Shown in pieces: positions 43,098-50,307 of a DNA stretch of 64,000 bases. The notes under the pieces were generated by a model that saw only the letters and a list, made by a program, of their open reading frames with translations, had not been told where the DNA came from and made no database searches. The translations under genes were made by a program, and so were the position numbers. Position 1 is the stretch's first letter; each line of letters opens with the position of its first letter. Source of the stretch: Marinobacter iranensis (GTDB lineage Bacteria; Pseudomonadota; Gammaproteobacteria; Pseudomonadales; Oleiphilaceae); NCBI RefSeq assembly GCF_029207565.1, contig NZ_JANCMW010000002.1, positions 620,001 to 684,000 on the forward strand, written 5' to 3'.

Positions 43098-44533
43098 TGG
43101 CTGCGCTCCTTCATCCGTTCGTGGAGGGTTTTGGCGGCCAGTTTCGGCGCCGTGCGGTATTGCGTCCAACCACCGAGCTTGCCCGGTTGCAGCTTGCGGA
43201 AGCGTGCGCCCAAGGCGGTGCCCAACCGGTACAGGCCGGGGCGGGCATGCATCCAGCTCCAGCCTTTCCAGATCATGGCTTCCACTGTGCCGCGCTTGGC
43301 GCCATGGCCGCGAACCTTGGCCGGGTGCAGTTTGTCACCGTCCACGGCCTCCTGGCGCAGGCGCACCAGCAGGTCTGGAATGGGTATTTTCACCGGGCAG
43401 ACCTCGCCACAGGCACCGCACAGGCTTGAAGCCGTGGGCAGGTGCCGTCCTTCGTCCAGGCCCACCATGTGGGGCATCAGGATCTTACCGATAGGGCCGG
43501 GATAGGTGGTGCCGTAGGCATGGCCACCAACACGGGTGTAGACCGGGCAATGGTTCATGCAGGCGCCACAGCGGATGCAGCGCAGGGTGTCCAGCAGTTC
43601 ATCGTCCTGGTAGATGGTGGAGCGGCCATTGTCCACCAGCACAAGGTGAACCTCTTCCGGCCCGTCCAGCTCATCGGCTTTGCGGGGGCCGGAAATCATA
43701 TTGAAATAGGTGGTGATGTGCTGGCCGGTGGCGGAGCGGGTCAGCAACGCCAGCAGGGCGGTTACGTCTTCCAGTTTGGGCACCACCTTCTCGATGCCAG
43801 TCACCGCGATATGGCACGGAGGCACGGTAGTGGTCATGCGCCCGTTGCCTTCGTTTTCCACCAGGCAGAGGGTGCCGGTTTCGGCAACGGCAAAGTTCAC
43901 ACCCGAGATCCCCACATCCGCATTGCGGAACTTTTCCCTCAGTTGCAGGCGGGCATTGGCGGTCAGGTACTCCACATCGTTGGACAGGTCGGTGCCGGTC
44001 TTGTCGTGCAGCAACTGGGAAATCTCGGTTGTGTTCTTGTGGATCGCCGGCATGATGATGTGGGACGGCGTTTCCTCGGCCAGTTGCACGATGTATTCGC
44101 CAAGGTCCGACTCCAGGGCCTCGATGCCCTGATCCTCCAGGTAATGGTTCAGCTCCATTTCCTCGGACACCATGGACTTGCCCTTGATCACGCTCTTGGC
44201 GTCCCGGGCCAGGCAAATGTCCCGCACAATCTCGCAGGCCTCGTCGCCATCGGCAGCCCAGTGTACGGTGACGCCGTTTTCGGTCAGTTTCTGTTCCAGC
44301 TGTTCCAGCAGGTCCGGCAGATTGGCCAGCGCCCGCATGCGGATATTGGCGCCCAGATCCCGCAGGGTTTCCAGGTCCCAGCCCTCGAATGCGGACTTGC
44401 GCTTGGTCATCAGTCCGTCCATCGCCTTGCGGAAGTTCTGGCGAATCTGTGGGTTGTGGATGGCCGCCCGGGCGCGTGGGTGGAACTCCTTTACATCGAT
44501 GTGGTGGGCTGAGTGATGTGTTGTTTCGCTCAT
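43094..44533 (-). CDS. lutB: Lactate utilisation protein B (iron-sulfur, LUD domain)
   Basis: A 479-residue protein with an N-terminal LUD domain (GINFAVAETGTLCLVENEGN, TTVPPCHIAVTGIEKVVP) and a C-terminal double 4Fe-4S ferredoxin segment, CIRCGACMNHCPVY and CGACGEVCPVKIP. It is the electron-transfer subunit of LutABC. ATG 44533 is chosen because it overlaps the lutA stop (ATGA) and gives MSETTHHSAHHIDVKEF, the normal family start. Confidence 0.92.
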   Translation of the reverse strand: MSETTHHSAHHIDVKEFHPRARAAIHNPQIRQNFRKAMDGLMTKRKSAFEGWDLETLRDLGANIRMRALANLPDLLEQLEQKLTENGVTVHWAADGDEACEIVRDICLARDAKSVIKGKSMVSEEMELNHYLEDQGIEALESDLGEYIVQLAEETPSHIIMPAIHKNTTEISQLLHDKTGTDLSNDVEYLTANARLQLREKFRNADVGISGVNFAVAETGTLCLVENEGNGRMTTTVPPCHIAVTGIEKVVPKLEDVTALLALLTRSATGQHITTYFNMISGPRKADELDGPEEVHLVLVDNGRSTIYQDDELLDTLRCIRCGACMNHCPVYTRVGGHAYGTTYPGPIGKILMPHMVGLDEGRHLPTASSLCGACGEVCPVKIPIPDLLVRLRQEAVDGDKLHPAKVRGHGAKRGTVEAMIWKGWSWMHARPGLYRLGTALGARFRKLQPGKLGGWTQYRTAPKLAAKTLHERMKERSQ

Positions 44534-45309
44534 GAGTGTTTGCCCCCATCGCCGTTGGTGCGTTCCCAGAGGAAACTCAGAATGTGCTGGCCAGTCACCG
44601 GCTTCTGGTTTTTCTCGGCATAACCGGCAATGTTCATCAGGCAGCCGCAATCGGTGGTGACGAATTCCCTGGCGCCGGTGTTCACCAGTGTGTCCACTTT
44701 TTCACTCACCATGGCCCCGGAAATCTCCGGGTGGCGCACCGCGAAGGTGCCGCCAAAGCCGCAGCATTCCTCGGCCCGCACCTGTTCCACCAGGTTCACG
44801 TTCTTCAGTTGCCCCAGCAGTTTCGGGCCGACTTCCGCCACACCCATTTCCCGGCGGGCAGAGCAGGAGGTGTGCATGGCCACGGTGGTGGGTTCACCCA
44901 GGTCTTCCAGTTTGATGTGGCAAACGTTCACCAGGAAGTCTGTCAGCTCCCATATCCGCCCCGCAATTTCGGCGGCTTTCACATCATCGGCGGTGTCTTT
45001 GAACAGCGCGGGGTAGTGCTTGCGCATCATGCCGCCACAGGAACCGGAGGGCACTACGATAGGCCAGTCTTCCGGGAACAGCCCAAGTTGGGCGCGGGCA
45101 ACGGCGCGGGCTTCGTCATGGTAGCCGGAGGTGTAGGCGGGCTGGCCGCAGCAGGTCTGGTCCTCGGGGTAGATCACTTCAATGCCTTCCCGTTCCAGCA
45201 ACTGGATGCCGGCCATGCCTGCGTCCGGGTAGAACATGTCCACCAGACAGGTGCCGTAGAAATAGACTTTGGAAGGTTTCGCCGGGTAAACCTTGATGGG
45301 ATCAACCAT
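44530..45309 (-). CDS. lutA: Lactate utilisation protein A (CCG domain iron-sulfur protein)
   Basis: A 259-residue protein with two CCG domains: CCGQPAY and SCGGMMRKHYP, then SARREMG, ECCGFGGTF and TTDCGCLMNIAG, which bind Fe-S clusters in the LldE/LutA family. It is the first gene of the lut operon. ATG 45309 gives MVDPIKVYPAKPSKVYFYGTC. The frame is open upstream to a TTG at 45345, rejected because that start lies inside a palindrome and has no ribosome site. Confidence 0.9.
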   Translation of the reverse strand: MVDPIKVYPAKPSKVYFYGTCLVDMFYPDAGMAGIQLLEREGIEVIYPEDQTCCGQPAYTSGYHDEARAVARAQLGLFPEDWPIVVPSGSCGGMMRKHYPALFKDTADDVKAAEIAGRIWELTDFLVNVCHIKLEDLGEPTTVAMHTSCSARREMGVAEVGPKLLGQLKNVNLVEQVRAEECCGFGGTFAVRHPEISGAMVSEKVDTLVNTGAREFVTTDCGCLMNIAGYAEKNQKPVTGQHILSFLWERTNGDGGKHS

Positions 45310-45332
45310 AGTGCGACCGCTTGAGGTTATTG

Positions 45333-45345
45333 TTGTCTGTGACAA
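45333..45345. promoter_or_regulatory. Small palindrome upstream of lutA
   Basis: TTGTCTGTGACAA: five-base arms TTGTC/GACAA around TGT, 24 bases upstream of the lutA start. Size and shape fit a FadR-type GntR operator, a class that often controls lut/lld genes. Position alone supports the call. Confidence 0.35.
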
Positions 45346-45432
45346 TCAATAATAGGGCGCCGGAGCTGGTGTTGCCAGCCGACTTTAGGGGCACAAAGTC
45401 AGTAACGGCCTCCCGGCGACAGAGGGCTGGAG

Positions 45433-45876
45433 TCACCTCTCATAGGTTACTGGAGCTGATCGCGGAGCGACCTGCCGGAGTAGCCTGTGGCCAGCACCAA
45501 ATGTGTGGATAATCAGCCCCTTCAACTCTGGTAGTGCCAGGGCTGCCTCAACAAGCGCGGTTGAGATGCCCGGGTACAGAGTGAGGACTACCACTGCCCC
45601 GGGATCAAACGTGGGCACCTGAAAATCGGGCTTTCCGGGCGGGAGCAAAAGGTCGTGGCGTAGTTGCAGGTCGATGCCACCCCGGCCAAGCAGGGGCGCG
45701 TTCGGGGACTCAAATGCATCCAGTTCACTGGTTTTCAGTTTTCGCGCCCGGTTGCCCCTGAGCAGGTTGCCGCGGAAGTACAGGCATACTTCCGCGACCT
45801 CCGACGAGGACGCCAGAATCAGCGAGGTGATGATATTGTCCAGAGCATCAGCATGAAGAATCCGGAATGTGCTCAA
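45433..45876 (-). pseudogene. Internal fragment of type I L-asparaginase
   Basis: The translated stretch DNIITSLILASSSEVAEVC, LYFRGNLLRGNRARKLKTSE, LDAFESPNAPLLGRGGIDLQ, then FDPGAVVVLTLYPGIS and LKGLIIHTFGAG reads as the central third of a type I (AnsA-like) asparaginase. The N-terminal part with the catalytic Thr residues and the HGTDTM-type segment is missing, and homology stops after about 45490; the last residues to the stop are unrelated. At its 5' side, near 45850, it is joined directly to a symporter fragment. The open frame is probably not a working gene. Confidence 0.75.
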
Positions 45877-45991
45877 TATTCAGGGCAAGTACGGCCGCCG
45901 TGATCAGCAGATAGCTGCCAGCCATGATCGGAACCAGGAACTCCGCAACCCGGGCAATACGGCGGACTCTTCCCCAGTTTTCGTAACCGGG
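45848..45991 (-). pseudogene. Fragment of a sodium:alanine (AGCS) symporter
   Basis: The minus strand reads GYENWGRVRRIARVAEFLVP then IMAGSYLLITAAVLALNIEH and stops. The pattern R-x-A-E-x-x-V-P-x-M-A-x-x-Y followed by a hydrophobic helix is characteristic of AGCS amino-acid/cation symporters. Only 47 residues remain, closed by in-frame stops on both sides (45992-45994 and 45848-45850). It overlaps the start of the asparaginase fragment, which suggests that a deletion joined two neighbouring genes. Confidence 0.6.
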
Positions 45992-46041
45992 TTACCCGGC
46001 TAACCGGGCTGAAAATCGGGGTATCAGACAACAGCGAACGA

Positions 46042-46218
46042 ATGCCGTGTTGCGCCCGCGTGCTCTACGAATACCTCGGGCAAAGTGTCATGGTCCGGAG
46101 GGCGCTCGCCAATTGCGGTTTGCATGACCTGAACAGCAAACAGATCGACGAAAGCATTCGCGACGCTGTGCGCAACGACATGGCGCCGGATGAGTCTCTT
46201 TTTCGGGCACGGCATTAG
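46042..46218 (+). CDS. Short unrecognised ORF between the pseudogenes and the chemoreceptor
   Basis: ATG to TAG encodes 58 residues (MPCCARVLYEYLGQSVMVRR, then ALANCGLHDLNSKQID and onward), mostly helical and charged. The frame is open upstream without a start. No Shine-Dalgarno sequence is evident and I do not recognise the family. Its 3' end lies in an 18-bp tandem repeat. It may be the tail of a third decayed gene. Confidence 0.25.
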   Translation: MPCCARVLYEYLGQSVMVRRALANCGLHDLNSKQIDESIRDAVRNDMAPDESLFRARH

Positions 46219-46241
46219 CTATAGGCACGGCATTAGCTATA
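46206..46241. repeat. Perfect 18-bp tandem duplication
   Basis: GGCACGGCATTAGCTATA occurs twice in a row (46206-46223 and 46224-46241). The first copy contains the stop codon of the short ORF ending at 46218. A recent slippage or repair event is the likely cause. Confidence 0.9.
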
Positions 46242-46269
46242 CGAGCCTCAGGCCCTGAAAAAAGACGGT

Positions 46270-46296
46270 TAAAGTTTGTAGAAGCCAAGCCGATCA
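46270..46296 (+). promoter_or_regulatory. FliA (sigma-28) promoter of the chemoreceptor gene
   Basis: TAAAGTTT, eleven bases, then GCCGATCA. The flagellar sigma-28 consensus is TAAAGTTT-N11-GCCGATAA, so seven of eight -10 positions and all eight -35 positions match with exact spacing. The start of the chemoreceptor lies about 140 bp downstream. Confidence 0.85.
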
Positions 46297-46440
46297 TTTT
46301 AGTTAGCCTGTCGATTTTTCGAGACGTCCAGGTTGGTTGTTTTTTAGCCGGGAAGCATGGCAAGGCTGGCCGAGCCCGAGCAAAGTGTTCTCGTGTCGGG
46401 TCCCACGGACTAAGTAGCGTATTCGTTTGATAGGTAGGAC

Positions 46441-48405
46441 ATGAAGCTAAAAGCGAAGTTAGTAACCGCTCTATTGGTAACCACTCTCCTGCCTGTGCTG
46501 ATCATCTCATCACTGACAGTTCGAAATGCGATTGAGCAGGCTGAAACTGATTTTATCAGAACCACTTCTGCAAACATTGCCATCGTAGATAATTCGTTCC
46601 GTAATTTTTTCGACGTTATGGGTTATCAGGTGTCGTTCCTGGCGGACGAGCCTATGGTCACCAACGCCAAGGCTGGCGATATATCAACTTACTTCGGAGA
46701 GCCACGCAAACCCAGTATTGTCGCCCGACAACAGGGTGGGCGAGAGGAAGCGATCTTCAACCTGTTCAGCAGTATCGGCGAAAACAATCCCATGCTCGGA
46801 TACGTTTATATGGGCGACAAACACGGGGGTTATCTGGAATGGCCGGGGACGGCGGAGTATGGCGACTGGGATGCACGTGAAAGACCCTGGTTTGATATGG
46901 CTAAAGACGGCAATTTCGAACTCGTGCGCCGAGACGGCTATTACTGGGAGCCAGATGATGCTGTCTATGTTTCGGTACTGAAAGCTTTCAAGAACAGCGC
47001 CGGTCAGTTTGAGGGTGTGGTCGCGCTCGATGTATCTCTCAAATCGCTCACGGATATGGTCAAGGAAATCGAACTGGGCGAAACCGGTTACCTCATGATC
47101 GTTCAGGGGAACGGCAAAGTTCTGGTTGATGGTGGTAACCCTGACAACAACTTTAAAGCGCTGAAGGATATGGAGGCCGATTATTTCTCGACAATATCGG
47201 AAACCGAGGCCGGTGTTATCGACGTAACCATTGATGGTGTCGACTATATGGCTAACGTGCGTGAGTCGCCAGAATTGGGCTGGAAGTTTATCGGTTTCAA
47301 ACAGACAAGGGAGATCCTTGAAGGCGCAGTAGACGTTGGGCAGACCACGGCCATCATCAGCTCGATTCTGGTTGTAGTCTTCGGTATTCTGGGCATTTAC
47401 ATTGCCAACCGGATTATCACACCCATTAATCTCGTCAAAGACAACCTGAAAACCATTGCCGAAGGGGAAGGCGATTTAACAACCCGCATTCAGGTCGACT
47501 CCAAAGATGAGGTTGGTGAACTGGCTGAGTGGTTCAATCGCTTCATTGAATCAACGCGACAGATGATTCACGACATCAAGTCGACCGCTGAAAACATGGA
47601 GAACGTATCGACCAGGACTAACTCTGAATCTGTAGAACTTTCTGAGAGTGCGTCACGGCAGTTGGCTGCCATTGAGCAGATCGTAACCGCTGTGACTCAG
47701 ATGGCTGCATCAGCTAACGAAGTTGCAACTAACTGTGTTGATACCGCTTCACTCTCAGATGATGGCCTGGAGGCTACGCTGTCCGGTAAAGAGGTGATAA
47801 ACCGAAATGCTGATAGCGTCGAGACGCTTGGCAAGAGAATCAGCGAGTCCAGCGAGGTGATCACAGAACTGGAAAAAGAGACCGGTAACATTAATGGCAT
47901 CCTGTCCACGATTCAGGATATTGCGGAACAAACCAACCTGCTCGCCCTGAACGCAGCAATTGAAGCTGCGCGGGCAGGTGATCAAGGACGTGGTTTTGCA
48001 GTCGTGGCCGATGAGGTCCGGAACCTGGCGAAACGCACACAAGCATCGACAGAGGAGGTTAACCAGATATTGGGCAATCTTATTAGTCGTACCCAAAAGG
48101 TTTCTTCAGCGATGACCCTGAGCGTTCAGGAATCGTCCTCAGCGGTTGCCCTGTCCAGCGAGGCCCTGGAAGCGTTCCAACGTATAGAAAAGGCTGTGGA
48201 GCGTATCCGTGATGTGTCCACCCAAACGGCCAGCGCTGCAGAAGAACAGCACTCTGTCACCGAAGACATTAATCGCAACATCGTTGCTATCAATGATTCA
48301 GCCAACGAGGTTACAGGTACTTCGAAGAACGTTGATGAGCTTTGCACGAACCAGGCAGAACTCAACCTTAGCCTGACCCAGTTGGTATCTCGGTTCAAAA
48401 CCTGA
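46441..48405 (+). CDS. Methyl-accepting chemotaxis protein with dCache sensor
   Basis: Chemoreceptor of 654 residues: TM1 at about 7-28, a large periplasmic dCache domain (about 35-285, with [44 protein letters not shown] and [20 protein letters not shown]), TM2 about 302-322, HAMP, and a signalling coil with [20 protein letters not shown] then [19 protein letters not shown]. The W-x-x-R-PWF and later Asp residues fit dCache domains that bind amino acids or small amines, but the ligand is not certain. Expression from a FliA promoter ties it to the flagellar regulon. Confidence 0.94.
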   Translation: MKLKAKLVTALLVTTLLPVLIISSLTVRNAIEQAETDFIRTTSANIAIVDNSFRNFFDVMGYQVSFLADEPMVTNAKAGDISTYFGEPRKPSIVARQQGGREEAIFNLFSSIGENNPMLGYVYMGDKHGGYLEWPGTAEYGDWDARERPWFDMAKDGNFELVRRDGYYWEPDDAVYVSVLKAFKNSAGQFEGVVALDVSLKSLTDMVKEIELGETGYLMIVQGNGKVLVDGGNPDNNFKALKDMEADYFSTISETEAGVIDVTIDGVDYMANVRESPELGWKFIGFKQTREILEGAVDVGQTTAIISSILVVVFGILGIYIANRIITPINLVKDNLKTIAEGEGDLTTRIQVDSKDEVGELAEWFNRFIESTRQMIHDIKSTAENMENVSTRTNSESVELSESASRQLAAIEQIVTAVTQMAASANEVATNCVDTASLSDDGLEATLSGKEVINRNADSVETLGKRISESSEVITELEKETGNINGILSTIQDIAEQTNLLALNAAIEAARAGDQGRGFAVVADEVRNLAKRTQASTEEVNQILGNLISRTQKVSSAMTLSVQESSSAVALSSEALEAFQRIEKAVERIRDVSTQTASAAEEQHSVTEDINRNIVAINDSANEVTGTSKNVDELCTNQAELNLSLTQLVSRFKT

Positions 48406-48438
48406 GTTGCACAGCCTGATTGTTTGAAAATCACCACT

Positions 48439-48471
48439 AAGAGAGAGCGGCTGAGGGCCGCCCTTTCTCTT
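48439..48471. terminator. Bidirectional terminator hairpin between chemoreceptor and comEA
   Basis: AAGAGAGAGCGGC pairs with GCCGCCCTTTCTCTT around TGAGG, with a short internal mismatch. It lies between two convergent genes that end at 48405 and 48475. Confidence 0.75.
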
Positions 48472-48474
48472 CGG

Positions 48475-48744
48475 TTACTTGGCCACCATTCTTTCGGCGT
48501 TCTTGGCAACCGTGCGCTCGCCAATGCCCTTGACGTTGGTCAAGTCGTTGCTGGACTCGAAAGGACCATTGGCATCGCGATAAGCCACGATGGCTTCGGC
48601 CTTGCTCTGTCCGATGCCGTTGAGGCTGGCCAGGGTTTCGATGTCGGCGGTGTTGATGTTGATGACAGCGGGTTCAGCGTGGGCGAAACCGGCGAACAGG
48701 CTGAACAGAAGGACCATCGTGGCCAAAAAAGGGGTGCGTTTCAT
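48475..48744 (-). CDS. ComEA-type helix-hairpin-helix protein
   Basis: An 89-residue exported protein: signal peptide to about AHA, then a double helix-hairpin-helix DNA-binding domain with VININTADIETLASLNGIG, SKAEAIVAYRDANGPF and LTNVKGIGERTV. Short soluble ComEA proteins of this type occur in most gammaproteobacteria; in naturally transformable species they bind incoming DNA in the periplasm. No other competence gene is nearby. ATG 48744 has CAGGAGCAATATC upstream. Confidence 0.9.
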   Translation of the reverse strand: MKRTPFLATMVLLFSLFAGFAHAEPAVININTADIETLASLNGIGQSKAEAIVAYRDANGPFESSNDLTNVKGIGERTVAKNAERMVAK

Positions 48745-48849
48745 TGATATTGCTCCTGAGAATGAATTTACGTTTCTGATTATTCGTCAGGACGTAAAAG
48801 CGGCGGAGCTGGCAGGAGTAGACGAATGGAACGGTAAGATGGGGAAGTG

Positions 48850-49042
48850 CACGGACAGGAACACATTCCGTGTATTCCTGAGTCCGTGGCTGACCCCATG
48901 CCTGATCCTTCAGGCTGCGAACATCCTGTACGCGTCGTCCCTGTGTATCATCCCTGTACGCCCTGTTCCCTGGGCAACTCCTGATCCCTGGAGTTATCTT
49001 CCCTGAGCCTGCTTTCCGTGCCGGCTTCTCATCCCTGACGCT
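48850..49042 (-). ncRNA. Probable CsrB/RsmZ-family small RNA (CsrA/RsmA sponge)
   Basis: The 420-bp gap between comEA and the GntR gene holds, on the minus strand, about 190 nucleotides with thirteen GGA motifs, mostly in CAGGGA, CAGGA or ACGGA context. Several sit in hairpin loops: AACTCC-AGGGATCA-GGAGTT, GCCTGA-AGGA-TCAGGC, AGCC...GGCT around CACGGAAAGC, and a closing hairpin CACGGAC...GTCCGTG (48888-48850). A -10 TAGAAT lies at 49052-49047 and a GacA-type box at 49096-49113, about 63 bp upstream of the start. This is the set of features expected of RNAs that titrate CsrA/RsmA. The 3' end is uncertain, since the closing hairpin has no T-run. No protein is encoded here on either strand that I can recognise. 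Confidence 0.75.
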
Positions 49043-49095
49043 GACTATTCTACATGGGAGTCGTTCTCAAGAAATGGGACATTCGCTCCGTGGTC

Positions 49096-49113
49096 TGTGC
49101 GATATCTCTTACA
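49096..49113. promoter_or_regulatory. GacA/UvrY-type box upstream of the small RNA
   Basis: TGTGCGATATCTCTTACA (plus strand; TGTAAGAGATATCGCACA on the minus). The GacA consensus is TGTAAG-N6-CTTACA: one half is perfect, the other matches four of six. From memory, the E. coli csrB upstream site TGTGAGAGATCTCTTACA differs in only two of 18 positions. Confidence 0.75.
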
Positions 49114-49162
49114 GATTTGTAATCTGGTCCGATTTGCCAAAAATGAACCTAAGTTCAAGTTT

Positions 49163-49879
49163 TTACGGGGATTCCTGGCTATTCCTTGACCAGGATTGAT
49201 GGGCTTCTGCCGCTTCGCGGATCTTTTCCATGGTGATTTCACGCACGGCCTTCTGGCTGATGCGGATATGGCGTGTTAACCGGTCCGCTGCATCCACTGC
49301 ATGGCCGGCCCGGATGGCCTCGAGTATTTCGGCGTGTTCCCGGTAGGTGGCATCAATCCGGTCATCGCGGGTAAAGTCCAGCCGGCGGATGATTCGCAGG
49401 CGGTCGGTGATTTCCCGGTGAATTCGGGTCATCTCGCGGTTGCCGGCGGCACCTACCAGGTCGCAGTGGAAGCTTTCGTCCAGCGCCCGCACGGTGCTGC
49501 CGACGGCCCGTTCGGAGGGGTGGTCGGGGTTCCAGATGGCGGTGAGGGTTCTGACGGTCTGTGGCATTTCCTGTAACTGACAGATCTTGTGCATCGCGGC
49601 CCGTTCGAGGGTGATGCGCAGGTCGTAGAGTTCTTCGACCTGTTGGAAGTCGAAGGGCTTCACCTGCCAACCGCTGCGGAACAGCACTTCGACGAAGCCT
49701 TCCCGTTGCAGTCGATACAGGGCTTCCCGCACGGGGGTTCGGCTGGCATTCAGGCGTGTTCCGACATCGCCCTCGCTGAATTTGTCACCGGGGATCAGCC
49801 GAAACTCAAAGATGTCGTCCTTCAGGGCTTCGTAAACCCTGTCTGCCATGGACTCTTTTCTTTTGGTGTTTGTTGCCAT
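49163..49879 (-). CDS. GntR/FCD-family regulator next to urea carboxylase
   Basis: A 238-residue regulator: GntR winged helix (RVYEALKDDIFEFRLIPGDK, ASRTPVREALYRLQREGFVE) and FCD domain (DLRITLERAAMHKICQL, LDESFHCDLVGAAGNREM, EHAEILEAIRAGHAVDAADR). It lies downstream of and in the same direction as the urea carboxylase/allophanate hydrolase genes, 429 bp away with two hairpin elements between. It is the best local candidate to bind the two CTTGTATAC sites at 55825 and 56024. Confidence 0.83.
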   Translation of the reverse strand: MATNTKRKESMADRVYEALKDDIFEFRLIPGDKFSEGDVGTRLNASRTPVREALYRLQREGFVEVLFRSGWQVKPFDFQQVEELYDLRITLERAAMHKICQLQEMPQTVRTLTAIWNPDHPSERAVGSTVRALDESFHCDLVGAAGNREMTRIHREITDRLRIIRRLDFTRDDRIDATYREHAEILEAIRAGHAVDAADRLTRHIRISQKAVREITMEKIREAAEAHQSWSRNSQESP

Positions 49880-49935
49880 TTTTTCCCTTTATCCCTCTAT
49901 TTGCGGGTGGCCTCTTGGTGTGGTGCATGGGCGCT

Positions 49936-50051
49936 GGGGCCGGCTGTTGGGAGGGGCTATTCAAAAGACGTCGTGAACCCATCCATGGGGACTTGAGCGC
50001 AGCATCCCTGCTGCGCACACTTTTGAATAGCCCCTCCCAACATCCGGCCCC
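49936..50051 (-). repeat. Variable-stem hairpin element, copy F (core type III, reversed)
   Basis: A 116-bp element with the longest arms in the window: 49936-49967 and 50020-50051 pair over 32 bp with a single mismatch. On the minus strand the core reads GTGCGCAGCAGGGATGCTGC, then GCTCAAG, then CCCCATGGATGGGTTCAC. The core matches copy G, its neighbour 102 bp away, in the opposite orientation; the arms do not match. Confidence 0.92.
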
Positions 50052-50153
50052 GACTCCCGGTGCCTGCAAGTGTTCAGGCCTCACGCTTTTAGCTGGCCCT
50101 TAGAGAAGCGCTGCAATTTCTGTTTTCAACGTTGCATGCACCATTCGTTGGCC

Positions 50154-50261
50154 GGTCGGTGGGGGAAGGGGTGTACCAGACTGTGCGCAGCAGGGATGCT
50201 GCGCTCAAGCCCCCATGGATGGGTTCACGGCGTGTCTGGTACACCCCTTCCCCCATCGACC
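50154..50261 (+). repeat. Variable-stem hairpin element, copy G (core type III)
   Basis: A 108-bp element; arms 50154-50181 and 50234-50261 pair over 28 bp with one mismatch. The core reads TGTGCGCAGCAGGGATGCTG, CGCTCAAGC, CCCCATGGATGGGTTCACGG and ends CGTG. With copy F it fills most of the gap 49880-50307 downstream of urea carboxylase; the remaining bases show nothing else clear. Confidence 0.92.
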
Positions 50262-50307
50262 CACCACCCAATAAGCGAGCAGTGCAGTAAACCATCAAAC
50301 TCCCAAG

